NCBI GenBank assembly: GCA_964016875.1
Contig: OZ024726.1
Span: forward strand, 50,456,825-50,520,824
From: Fallopia convolvulus
Taxonomy: Eukaryota > Streptophyta > Magnoliopsida > Caryophyllales > Polygonaceae
Reading direction: 5' to 3'
Length of the DNA stretch: 64,000 nt
In this document: positions 44,421 through 55,846 of the stretch, piece after piece
Layout of the letters: every line of letters begins with the position of its first letter
How positions within the stretch are numbered: position 1 is the first letter of the stretch
The notes under the pieces: generated by a model
Told to the model about the DNA's origin: nothing
Seen by the model: the letters and a program-made list of their open reading frames with translations, nothing else
The model's database searches: none
Made by a program: the position numbers and the translations under genes

Positions 44421-44935
44421 GCTTGTTATTGTTGGGTCGCTTGGTTACTTGAGACGAAGCCCAATCTTCTTCTCTCTTCAGACCTAGATCGAATGATGAT
44501 GTTTTGCTTCTGTTGAGGGAGGGATATTTAAACTCGACTCAATCCTAGAAGCTCCTTGTCTTGCTTATTTTCTTTGCCGTTGTGGTTGAGTTTTATGAGA
44601 TCTATCCTTAGGTTCCTCCGAACGACTCCACCACAACTCTAAGATTCTGAAATAGACCGACAGAGACAACAAAAGAAAAGGAAAGCTAGAGCGTGCAAGA
44701 GTTGATGGCCACGGTGGTAGCGTTGCTAGTAGGGGCTTCTTTGGGAGCTTTGCGATTGTTCTTTCAAGGAACATCTCACCTCTTATCATGATTTTTTCTC
44801 ATTTGTTGTTGTGTTTTGCTTTCTTCTTTGAGTTTTGTTACTTTTTTTTTTGTCTTGTGCTTGCTTTGGATTTGAGACTTACATGTTTGCCTTTATTGCC
44901 TAGGATTGGGCGAGTTTCTATCTTGAAATTTTGCA
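44421..44935 (+). repeat. Copia 3' LTR, second part
   Basis: Resumes at the GCTTG duplication and matches the second half of the 5' LTR (TTATTGTTGGGYCGCTTGG, GAAGCTCCTTGTCTTGCT, CTTCTTTGGGAGCTT). The end is set at TTTTGCA. A short direct duplication of GCAGAGTAGGATTTT follows at the edge. Confidence 0.75.
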
Positions 44936-45676
44936 GAGTAGGATTTTTTTGCAGAGTAGGATTTTCCCAAACTGTGTCAACAAATTCTTATCTTTGTCCG
45001 CTCTTTAAGAACATTTTGGTTATTTTCGAACCCTTTCTTAAGAGTAATCAAAACGAAGCGAACTTTAAAACTACAATATTGAATGAGTCCTAACTCTATT
45101 ATACGGAGTATGTTTTTTTTAATTAAATTTGTTATTGAAGGATAATAAATCCAGAATCACTGTCCTTCAAAAAAAAAAAACAATATAAGAAGTAGTTCTT
45201 CATTGGCGGGTCAAATTCTCGTTCACTAATTATGTAAAGCAAGGCCATTTAGCTGGCATGCATATGACACCACATAAAACAACAGAATCCATTGTATTGG
45301 TTCAATTATGATAAATCAATGTATAAAACCACTCGCCTTATGATTATGCATGTCGTATATATGTACTGTTGGTTTAGCACACTAGAATATTATATATATC
45401 GTATAGATTTCAGTTGTATTTGTATAAAATAGTTACATATAAAGTACTTATAATTATTCAAAAAGTTATAGTCGGATTGTATACATGTTACCTTCATGTA
45501 TATTTCATTACAGAAAGGTTAATTCCAAGTTAGTTATCCAAGAGATCGAGTTGAAATACATGAGAAGTTAAGAACGAATGAGAGTTGAAATTTACATATA
45601 CATGAGAAGTTTTTTTTTTTGTTTTTGATCTTTTATTCATTAGAAATTGAGAACAAAGGAATTGTATACATAAACT
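44936..45676. other. Non-coding interval
   Basis: AT-rich, no gene. A T run followed by GTTTTTGATCTTTTATTCATTAG near 45.61-45.65 kb may be another L1 3' end on the minus strand, but it is too short to be sure. Confidence 0.35.
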
Positions 45677-45685
45677 AATTAATTA

Positions 45686-47145
45686 GGAAAAATTACTCTA
45701 AATATCCCAACCTTATTTGGTTTCGCACTCTACCCCGATCTTTCCAAATTTCACAAAATATTCTATACTTTGAGGATAGTTGCGCACTCTACCCTTGAAG
45801 TGTCCACACTTTATGTAAAATTATGAATTCTCCCCTTTTCATTTTGTGACAAAAATGTCCAATCCCCACGTACAAACAATTTTTTTTTATTTATAACATA
45901 GCCTTACAGGTTTAAATTTTCTCATTTATAAAAAATAATATAATTACTTTTATTATAAAATAAATCTCACCATTATAATAACCACATAAATCATTAAACC
46001 ATAACTTTTACTTTACAAATTTGTCCATCTTAATATTTTTTCATTATTATTTTTTTTAAAAAATCGACACAAGTAAAAAAGATTTCATAACCTTTTTATA
46101 AAACTTATGTTATAGCTTCCCACCTTTATAATTAACCACATAAATAATTAATCCATGACTTTTACTTTACAAAGTAGTTCATTTTACTTTTTTCATTATT
46201 ATTTTCGAAATAAATTTAGACACAAGAAAAAATTCATAACCCTTTTTTTTATAAAATTTTAAAAATTTATGTTCTAGGTTGTCCAACATACCCAACAAGA
46301 TAGTGTACAACTTATGTTCTAGCTTTTTTTAAAACATAATGAAAGAAACTAATTAAATAAAAAATATTAAATTAAACATAAAATCCAAATTCCCTTTTTA
46401 GTAAATGAAAGACCAAAAACTAAATTAATTACAAAAAATAGAAATCCAAACAACACATTAAAAATATTCATAATTAATTTTTATATTTTGGACAAACAAA
46501 AGTTGGACTCGATTATTAAGTAATAATTCAAAGTTTCAAACTTTTATAAAAATAAGTTTATGAAAATTCTTATTAATTTTTGTCTAAAATTATTTCAAAA
46601 ATAATAATGGACAAAAAGTATTAAGATGAACTACTTGTAAAGTCAAAGTTATGACTATAGATTTACGTGATTAATTATGAAGTTGAGAATTTATAATAGC
46701 CATACAATAAAAGTAATGATATTATTTTCATATAAATGAGAAAAGTAAATCTATAAGTCTATGTTATTACTTTGGACCTTACACAAAATGTTATTAATCT
46801 TAACCAAATATATTTTTATATATAAATAAAATTGATTATTTTACATTAACTTCCACTAAAGTTGATTTCGAACAAAAAGTGATCTAAAATGATTATTTTT
46901 TAATGTTTTAATCCCTATAAAGACCAGATTTATAATTTTTAAAAATTATGTGTACACGAGTTGGGTATTTTTTTCACAAAATGAAAAAGTGTGGAGTCAA
47001 TCCACAAATTCACCAAAAATATGGACACTTCAAGGATAGAGTGCGCGATTATCCCCAAAGTATAAGATATTTTATGAAATTCGAAAAGGTCGGGGGTAGA
47101 GTGTGCAACTAAATGAAAGGTTGAGATATTTAAAGCAATTTTTCC
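45686..47145. mobile_element. Non-autonomous Mutator-like element with long inverted termini
   Basis: 1460 bp. The left end (GGAAAAATTACTCTAAATAT) and the complement of the right end (GGAAAAATTGCTTTAAATAT) form inverted repeats over about 150 bp, clearly similar but diverged (CGCACTCTACC and CTTGAAGTGTCCA are shared). The left flank is the 9-bp AATTAATTA (45677-45685). The right flank is AATTAA, then a Helitron, then TTA, which also gives AATTAATTA. A 9-bp TSD with long TIRs is the MULE signature. The interior is AT-rich without coding. Confidence 0.85.
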
Positions 47146-47151
47146 AATTAA

Positions 47152-48069
47152 TCTATAACTATATATTAAAGTTATACCTTTTCGAGCCACCAGAACGATT
47201 CTAGCCCCACCTCATATTTAATTTTTTTTATTTCCATTATTATAACTTCTATCTATGAAATTCTTTTTAACTATTTAAATTTATCTCTAACATCAAACAA
47301 ATATCTATTTAGTATAATAATATCTTTTGAAAGCTTCCTTATACAAGAATTTAAAATTAAAGATAAAATATTTTAAATAATTTTAAATAAATATAAATCT
47401 TTTAACATATATCTTTTGTTCGACGAATTTATTTATAGCTATATATATTGATTTTTTTATAATTAAAAATTAATGATAAATATTTATAATTTTTAAAGTT
47501 ACTAAAAATAGATAATAAAATATTTAATAGATATATTGAAATATTTGATAATCTCTAAATTTCCGTACATGGAAAGTAATAAAATATGAATAATATTATA
47601 TTTAGTCTTATCTATTCTTTACTTTATCGAACCACAAAATGAGTTTGGTCCCATCTTAAATTAAATTAAATTAAATTTGAATATTTAATATAATTAAAAT
47701 ATCTTTATATTTCATATTTTATTATATCTTATTTATCAAGTTAACTATTATTTTTTAAATTCTTATTTCTTCCATATTTGAATATATATTTTTTATTCAT
47801 ATTTTATGTTCTTTTTTTAATTAAATATCTATGAAATATCATCAAGGAAAAAGAGAAATTTAATTATTTTATCTTAATAATATATCTTCAATCTCAACAT
47901 TAAATTTAACCATTTATATTGATTAAAAATTTATAAAATTCTACACGTAATAAAATTGGTTATATTAAAATTTATATTATATTTTAATTTATAAATATCC
48001 TATTTATAATGTCTATAAAATACCGAATCGTAGATTCGTAGTCGTACAAGGTACGACGGGTACAACTAG
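47152..48069 (+). mobile_element. Non-autonomous Helitron
   Basis: Starts TCTATAACTATATATTAAAG after an A. It ends CTAG (48066-48069) before a T, preceded by a perfect 7-bp-stem hairpin GTCGTAC-AAG-GTACGAC at 48041-48057, 8 nt upstream. TC...CTRR ends, a subterminal hairpin and A|T insertion are the Helitron signature. It encodes no Rep/helicase. Its 5' end is shared with the fragment at 4870. Confidence 0.85.
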
Positions 48070-49180
48070 TTAATATAATCTTGGATAATTCTGGCAGAAT
48101 ATTTGTTATTTAAATTTTTATGATTTGGATTTGAATCCAACCACTAAAATATTTTAAAAGTTAGTTTATTCACTCTTTAAGGACAATTATTATATTTTTT
48201 TGATTTTTTCTTTATACATAAATTGATGAGAAATGTATACATTATAGTATTATACAGAGGTCTACTTAATCAACCATTGATACTACTCCGTATTAGTTAA
48301 ACGATTTTTTTAACCTATGCCCCAAGGGCATAGGTTAAGACACTTAAAATGGAAAGATTTTGTTGATTTGTATTATATGGGGTAATTTATTTTTTTCTAA
48401 TAGGATTCATTTATTTCCATATAGGGTTTTAGTTTCTTAAATAAAAATGTTTAAGCTATGTCCTAAGATTAGAAAAACCGTTAATTAAATATTGACGAGA
48501 TGATATACCAAATCTACATATATAATCGGATTTAAAATAAAAATTGAAACAAATCATTATCGAAAAATCTTAGCCAGTTAAACCTGGTTGTATACAATTC
48601 CATGGCAAGGAGGATCTTTATGTAGTTAAAGTCGACCAAGTCGAATAAAAATGGAAAAAAAATCGGAATAGTTTAAAAAAACAAAAAAACATAGAGAAAA
48701 TGATAGAGCCAGCACATATGTCAAATGAGTACAGGTAGTCAGGTACAGCCATGCTGGGCCCTACAGTTTGGTTGGTCGCTTTAATGCTTTTTAGCAACAA
48801 ATATATGCATAAATCGTGTCGGCAACCCCTGTTTTTTGGTTTTTTCTCCTAATCCAATTTACAACGGAATAGTACATTCTATTTATAAACCTGCAACCAA
48901 ATTTATGTCGTTCGTAATATAACCCACCCTCACGAACTAATTACAATATTGAGTTACCAAGTGAAACAAGGCCTAAATCGGCCACAAATTTGACCTATCT
49001 ATAATAGAAGTAAAAATTATAAGTTTTAATTTTTTTTTATCCAAATAAAAGAGCGGAATCAAAGATTAAACCTATGATTTTCTAATATTCTTCTATGTCT
49101 CCTACAACTAGGTAACCCATGTAGGCTAATATAATTTATGTTATTGATGTAGAGTCATTATCAAGTGTGTCTAAGTTTTT
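48070..49180. other. AT-rich non-coding DNA with one perfect hairpin
   Basis: No gene. At 48312-48340 TTAACCTATGCCC and its complement GGGCATAGGTTAA form a 13-bp perfect stem around CAA. Confidence 0.5.
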
Positions 49181-49480
49181 ATATCAGAAAAGAATTTGAT
49201 GTACAAGACATACCTTATAGATCGAGAGGTCGAATAAATTGACAGTCGGACAAACCAACATGAGAAAACAAACATCTCACACAAGCATACAACTAGAAAA
49301 GAAATACAAAGGTACACAAAAGAAAAAAGAGTGCTGGAACTGGAACTGGATAGCCACCTGAGGAGCAAAAAGTACGCAACGCCACAATGAGATAAACAAA
49401 GACGACAATTGGAAAAATACACAAAACGAAATTTTGGGTAACAACTGTTGACACCTCAGATTTGGACTCATGTGGGGAGC
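49180..49480 (-). mobile_element. Probable 5'-truncated L1 3' UTR
   Basis: Shares AGAAAAGAATT(T/C)GATGT, GAT(C/T)GAGAGG and GGACAAACC(A/G) with 26.87-26.98 kb. The minus strand is T/C-rich as in plant L1 3' UTRs. There is no coding and no clear TSD. Confidence 0.35.
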
Positions 49481-49691
49481 CTTAAGACATCAATCACACA
49501 TCCACGATTCTTCCAAACCATTATCGTCAAACCTCCTAGCACGAGATGCATACAGAAATGCACCTAAATAGTAGATCTCAAGGATCGAACACAAGGCTTT
49601 AAGCCAAATAAACTGGATATTTGTTGGTTAATTAAACGCACATAAAAAATTCTTAGCTTGTGAAAATAGAAACACAATTTTTTTCTTGTTT

Positions 49692-49881
49692 TATTTTTTT
49701 GATAGGGTAAGGATTAGGGTCGCCACAAGTACTACTTGGGTTCGCTAGAGCATCCATTAGATATGAGAATTGGTTACTAACCAATTCTGAGGAAAGGGCA
49801 AACCGTCGCCCACAAGATTCGAAATGGTGACCTTGAGATACTACCCCAAAGTCTTAACCACCGAACTAAATGTCCGAAGAC
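49692..49881 (-). mobile_element. tRNA-derived SINE with target-site duplication
   Basis: 190 bp flanked by TTTTTCTTGTTT at 49680-49691 and 49882-49893. On the minus strand it has an A-box-like TAGTTCGGTGGTTAAG, a B-box-like ATTTCGAATCTTG, and ends in an A-rich tail. It contains a small palindrome GAATTGGTTA/TAACCAATTC. Confidence 0.82.
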
Positions 49882-50116
49882 TTTTTCTTGTTTAAATTGA
49901 ATGGTGTGGCTGTTGATTGTAGGAATATTATCCCTTTTGGTTATTAATAGGAAAATTATCCCTTTTAGGGTTCGCTAGAGAAAAAAAAATGATAAGAAAA
50001 GAAAGAAAGAAAAACAAATCTCCTTAATCTAAATTTTCTCCTTTTAATGAAAATATTTCTAGGTTAGTGTTCACATGAGGCAATGCATGATCAATTTTTC
50101 TTTTTTCTCCTTAATT

Positions 50117-50327
50117 TTTTTTTGTTATTGCCACCCCAATTCAGAGGAGAAGCTTTGCTCCATCAAAACGCCTACGTCTGGAGTTCGAGTCTCGCGAGGG
50201 CCCCTTTATTTTTTGGGTGGGATCTGCTCTCCCAACAAGTTCATTTCTACTCCACTGAGAATCGAACACTCGACCTCAGCGAAGGGAAGCGTAGCCCCTC
50301 CCACTAGAAGATAGACTAGCGTTAAAG
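50117..50327 (-). mobile_element. tRNA-derived SINE, copy 2 of the 13.3-kb family
   Basis: The minus strand matches 13320-13525 closely. It has TAGTGGGAGGGGCTACG, a canonical B-box GTGTTCGATTCTC, AACTTGTTGGGAGAGCAGAT, GGGGTGGCAATAAC and an A-run tail. No clear TSD. Confidence 0.7.
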
Positions 50328-51238
50328 AACACTATAAAATTTCTTTTATTTTTTTATTTTCCCATATCCTGTTCACCCTTCGTCTTCCAAGCAAGAGGAC
50401 ATGCGTGGATCTGGGAGATTTGCTCAACACAGATGGCAGCCAGTGGGTACATCGCGCAGAGGTTCGAGCTTGTTTGAGCCTTCAATTGTCAGAACATGTG
50501 TGGATCTTGCATGGTGGGCGACGGTTTAGGAGCGGTATCGAGTCAATGGTAGAGGAGGTCGGGTTGGACGATTTCATGGGATGTTTGTTTGAAAACTTTA
50601 ACACTCTGAATACAAACTCATGTTTCTTCTCACTTTCTAGATCTTCTAACCCATTTATTTCGGCATTGGATTGTGGTTGATAAGAGAATTGGTTGTGAGC
50701 AACCAATTAAGGACTGGCGGTTCTGCCCATGTAGATTGAGTATTATTGTATACTCTCTTTTTTTCAACTTTTTGTTTTTGCCATCCCCAACTCACAAAGA
50801 CCAAAGAAAAAAGGAGGGGAGGAGATCTTGAATATTGATGTTAACTTGTTTTGAACGAGACGTTGCTTTCTATTATTGATTAATCCATTTTCATAGGTAG
50901 TCGTGGTTTCCCGATAGTGTATGGGTTGTCCGGTGGCATCCGAATATGTCCAGTATTCTGGTAAGTTCCTCCCTGTTTCTCTCAACTTGAGGTGGGAGCT
51001 AGGAGGTTTATTATCGCTCGGGATTTTTGCACACTAATTTTGAGCTTATTGCACCACGGCAAGAAGTGCCGTAATAGTTTCATGCAATCTAATGCCGTAA
51101 CATTAAAAAGTATTAAAATATTTAATTTTAGGACAATTTTTTGGGGTGGTTCAAAAAACTACGTGACATCACGCTATATGTTGCCGTGATATCACGTCAG
51201 AAAAAAATGTGATATATATACACACCTGGGCCAGATTT
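50328..51238. other. Non-coding interval with an unassigned open frame
   Basis: An open frame at 50405-50680 (plus) has a mixed, non-repetitive composition but no recognised domain. It could be a gene fragment. Around 51050-51205 short palindromes with GTGATATCACG and CACGGCAAGAAGTGCCGT occur next to the large hairpin downstream. Confidence 0.35.
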
Positions 51239-51353
51239 GGGCTGGCCAGATTGGGCCCAGCCCAGTGCAGATTTCACGGCACGGGCTTGCGTGACATCAC
51301 GGCACGGGCTTGCGTGAAATCTGTACTGGGTTGGGCCCAATCTGGCCAGCCCA
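51239..51353. repeat. Long hairpin with an internal direct repeat
   Basis: The arms start GGGCTGGCCAGATTGGGCCC and pair over about 41 bp with roughly three mismatches. The centre holds two copies of CACGGCACGGGCTTGCGTGA, overlapping the arm ends. It immediately precedes the minisatellite. Confidence 0.85.
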
Positions 51354-51377
51354 ATATATGAACGGCTATAAATAACA

Positions 51378-54104
51378 ATTCTTAAGGAATATAACGACTT
51401 TTTACAAGAATGAACGATTGTAAAGGAATATATTCATTTCGTATAAGAATGAACGATTTCTAAAGAAATAGAACAATTTCTTATTAAAATGAACTATTCT
51501 AAAGGAATATATTGATTTCTTCTAAGAATGAACGATTCTTAAGGAATATAACGACTTCTTATAAGAATGAACGATTGTAAAGGAATATATTGATTTCGTA
51601 TAAGAATGAACGATTTCTAAAGAAATAGAACAATTTCTTATTAGAATGAACTATTCTAAAGGAATATATTGATTTCTTCTAAGAATGAACGATTCTAAAT
51701 GAATATAACGATTTCTTATAAGAATGAACGATTCTAAAGAAATACAACGATTTCTCATAAGAATGAACGATTCTTAAGGAATATAACGATTTCTCATAAG
51801 AATGAACGATTCTTAAGGAATATGACGATTTCTCATAAGAATGAACGATTCTTAAGGAATATGACGATTTCTCATAAGAATGAACGATCCTCAAGGAATA
51901 TAACGATTTCTTATAAGAATGAACGATTCTAAAGAAATATAACGATTTATTATAAGAATAAACGATTCTAAACGAATATATTGATTTCTTATAAGAATGA
52001 ACGAATCTAAATGAATATAACGATTTCTTATAAGAATGAACGAATCTAAATGAATATAACGATTTCTTATAAAAATGAACGATTCTAAATGAATATAACG
52101 ATTTGTCATAAGAATGAATGATTCTCAAAGAATATAACGATTTCTTCTAAGAATGAACGAATCTAAATGAATATAACGATTTCTTATAAGAATGAACGAA
52201 TCTAAATGAATATAACGATTTCTTATAAGAATGAACGATTCTAAATGAATATAACGATTTCTCATAAGAATGAATGATTCTCAAGGAATATAACGATTTC
52301 TTCTAAGAATGAATGATTCTAAAGAAATATAACGATTTCTTATAAGAATGAACGATTCTAAATGAATATATTGATTTCTTATAAGAATGAACGATTCTAA
52401 ATGAATATAACGATTTCTTCTAAGAATGAACGATTCTCAAGGAATATAACGATTTCTTCTAAGAATGAACGATTCTCAAGGAATATAATGATTTCTTATA
52501 AGAATGAACGATTCTAAAGAAATATAACGATTTCTTATAAGAACGAACGAATCTAAAGAAATATAACGATTTCTTATAAGAATGAACGAATCTAAATGAA
52601 TATAACGATTTCTTATAAGAATGAACGATTCTAAATGAATATAACGATTTCTCATAAGAATGAATGATTCTCAAGGAATATAACGATTTCTTCTAAGAAT
52701 GAACGATTCTAAATGAATATAACGATTTCTTATAAGAATGAACGATTCTAAAGAAATATAATGATTTCTTATAAGAATGAACGATTCTAAATGAATATAT
52801 TGATTTCTTATAAGAATGAACGATTCTAAATGAATATATTGATTTCTTCTAAGAATGAACGATTCTCAAGGAATATAACGATTTCTTCTAAGAATGAACG
52901 ATTCTCAAGGAATATAACGATTTCTTATAAGAATGAACGATTCTAAAGAAATATAACGATTTCTTATAAGAATGAACGATTTCTTATATTCATTTATAAG
53001 AATGATTCTCAAGGAATATAACGATTTCTTCTAAGAATGAATGATTCTAAAGAAATATAACGATTTCTTATAAGAATGAACGATTCTAAATGAATATATT
53101 GATTTCTTATAAGAATGAACGATTCTAAATGAATATAACGATTTCTTCTAAAAATGAACGATTCTCAAGGAATATAACGATTTCTTCTAAGAATGAACGA
53201 TTCTCAAGGAATATAACGATTTCTTATAAGAATGAACGATTCTAAAGAAATATAAAGATTTCTTATAAGAATGAACGAATCTAAATGAATATACCGATTT
53301 CTTATAAGAATGAACGAATCTAAATGAATATAACGATTTCTTATAAGAATGAACGATTCTCAAGGAATATAACGATTTCTTCTAAGAATGAACGATTCTA
53401 AATGAATATAACGATTTCTTATAAGAATGAACGAATCTAAATGAATATAACGATTTCTTATAATAATGAAGGATTCTAAATGAATATAACGATTTCTCAT
53501 AAGAATGAACGATTCTTAAGGAATATAACGATTTCTCATAAGAATGAACGATTCTAAAGGAATATAACGATTTCTTATAAGAATGAGCGATTCTAAATGA
53601 ATAACGATTTCTTATAAGAATGAAAGATTCTAAACCAATATATTGATTTCTTATAAGAATGAACGATTATAAAGAAATATAACGATTTCTTATAAGAATG
53701 AACGATTCTAAAGGAATATATTGATATCTTTTAAGAATGGACGATTCTAAAGGAGTATAACGATTTCTCATAAGAATGAACGATTCTTAAGGAATATAAC
53801 GATTTCTCATAAGAATGAACGATTCTCAAGGAATATAACGATTTCTTCTAAGAATGAATGATTCTAAATGAATAACGATTTCTTATAAGAATCGAACGAT
53901 TCAAAAGGAAAACGATTTTTTATAAGAATGAACGATTCTAAATGAATAACGATTTCTTATAAGAATGAACAATTCTAAACGAATATATTGATTTCTTATA
54001 AGAATGAACGATTTTAAAGAAATATAACGATTTTTTATAAGAATGAACGATTCGAAATGAATATATTGATTTCTTATCAATATAAACGATTCTATAGGAA
54101 TATA
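51378..54104. repeat. 39-bp minisatellite array, about 70 units
   Basis: The consensus unit is 39 bp: GAATGAACGATTCTAAATGA followed by ATATAACGATTTCTTATAA. Unit variants differ at AAATGAAT / AAAGAAAT / CAAGGAAT / TTAAGGAAT and TATAAG / CATAAG / CTAAG. Each unit junction carries the 12-bp palindrome TTCTTATAAGAA. Order of variants repeats at about 390 bp (10 units), for example near 52275 and 52665. The first part has a roughly 155-bp repeat. Because 39 is divisible by 3, long periodic open frames appear but are not genes. Confidence 0.95.
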
Positions 54105-55846
54105 TTTTGGCATATAATAATGTCATATTTATAATCGTTCAAATAATATCACTTGGGTCTTAGGAAATCTAACATTTTTTTGATATTTCTTTTTTTTTTT
54201 TATAATTGTGATACTCTAAATAGTATATACCACCAGTGCATATGCTCTAAGTAAGAGTGTGCGACTGAAAAAGTTGGGGCACGATCATGATATGATTAAG
54301 AGTTTGTGGTTTCAAGCTTACTTTTATTTGAGTCGTCTTGTGCTTTTTAATTGTTCTTTACCAGGAGTCTTTTTAAAAAAAATAATGAATGTTGCTGTAT
54401 ACTAAAACATTAAACTAGCTATATATTCTGATTATTTGCCGCACGTTATTAAGATCAATTTCAAATACGTTCGTTCCCTTCACTTTTAACTAAATTGCAC
54501 ACTATCTAGCCTTTAAAAGCACCATTTCACGACTCCCATCTACTTTCCCTCTTCCATATATATTTTTTTTTCACATCTGCCTAGAGTTGGAGCATTATAG
54601 CAACAATCAACCTTATAATTACTCAATTCTAGCTCCGATTTATGCCACATGCGCGCTTTAGCTTGTTAGTAATTGAAGTAGAAGATTGCAAAACGAAAGA
54701 GGAGAGAGAGGTTGGTTGGTTATGAGAAATCATGCAAATCTCACTTATAGGAGATTGCCAACTTCATCTAATTCGTTAACTCCCAACTAATTTCGTAAAC
54801 ACATTCTTAACCGAAGACGTGATGTCTACGTACATGCTCTTGTGGTAGATCAGTAGCCCATCAACATACATACTTCTAATCTATCAACATAAATACTAGC
54901 TGCTAGGCTCGATTTAATCTAACTTTCAATGTAGAAATTTATTTCTACACGTCCTCTCAAGTGCAGTAGGACTCGCCCAGACCAATTTACACTTGACATA
55001 GGTAAGTAAAAGGTGGGATAACAACTCATGATCACTAAGCTAAGTCCAACTCAAGATAGAGAAGGTAGATAACGAGCTTAGGACCAATACTAATTTCATG
55101 CAATAATAAAGTATGTGAACCGATAGATAACTTGTGACAAATAAGCCTAATAGTGTTCCATCCAAAACTATTTGACAATAAAATGAGTAGTTCACGTACC
55201 AATCTTAATTAATAATAATTAAGAATAGGAGTAGTCCATGTACAAACCTTAAATACTAGTCTCAATTTAAACTAACTTGCCATGTGAACAATTATTTCAT
55301 CTAGGGCTAAGCATGGATCGAACCGAATATTTGAGCCTAACCAAATCAATATGAACCGATACTATTCAATTCGGCTTTGGTTTAGAAATTTCCAAATTTC
55401 AGTTTGACTTTGTTCATTTCAAATTTTTTTCCAAGGAGGACTTTTTGTTCATCTCAAACTGAGAAATCGAAACTGAACCGAACACATTTTCAACCCTAAT
55501 TTTCAAAATATTGTACAAATTATAAAATAAAAAATGCAATTTAATCCTACTCCTTATAATCGGTTCATATATATACAAGTCAACTTTTATAAATTTCCAA
55601 ATCTATAAATGGACTACGTATATATATATATAAAAATATATATATATATATAAAAATAAATCACTTGTCAAATAATCTACAAATGAGAAGTTTTCACGGC
55701 AATCGAAGAAGAGTCTCCTTCCCATTGTGCATACGACACTAAACTCATTACCTATAGATCTTCTATTTAAGCTTGCCCACCTTAGCCATATTCCCATATC
55801 CACAATCTCTCCACACAACTTTTCCACTCATACCTCAACTAGTGTA
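54105..55846. other. Intergenic region upstream of the dioxygenase gene
   Basis: No gene recognised. It holds a TA-rich microsatellite at 55617-55660. CTATTTAA near 55763 could be a TATA element for the gene starting at 55847, weak evidence only. Confidence 0.4.
55617..55660. repeat. (TA)n microsatellite
   Basis: Runs of TATATATATA interrupted by AAAA, about 190-230 bp upstream of the dioxygenase start. Confidence 0.8.

Larger units (their letters stand above)
31768..44935 (+). mobile_element. Ty1/copia LTR retrotransposon split by hAT and gypsy insertions
   Basis: The 5' LTR is 31768-32562. The 3' LTR is in two parts, 35946-36215 and about 44421-44935. The LTRs start TGTTATGTATTTRTTAATCC and end AAATTTTGCA. 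A degenerate Met-tRNA primer site follows the 5' LTR (TGGTATTAAAAG, 32569-32580). Coding sequence between the LTRs is only the second half of copia pol. Removing the gypsy element and one TSD restores the 3' LTR, and removing the hAT restores the RNase H region. Net size is about 4.2 kb. No clear 5-bp TSD was found for the copia element itself. Confidence 0.85.

Noticed and set aside
50405..50680. Open frame of 91 codons as a host gene
   Set aside because: No recognised domain, no splice partners or conserved flanks. Noted as an unassigned interval only.
51378..54104. Heat-shock-element or CRISPR-like array
   Set aside because: TTCTTATAAGAA does not have the nTTCnnGAAn spacing. Units are contiguous with no unique spacers.
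51679..54126. Periodic 60-150-residue open frames on the minus strand
   Set aside because: They follow from the 39-bp repeat unit being a multiple of three. There is no start context, no non-repetitive sequence and no domain.
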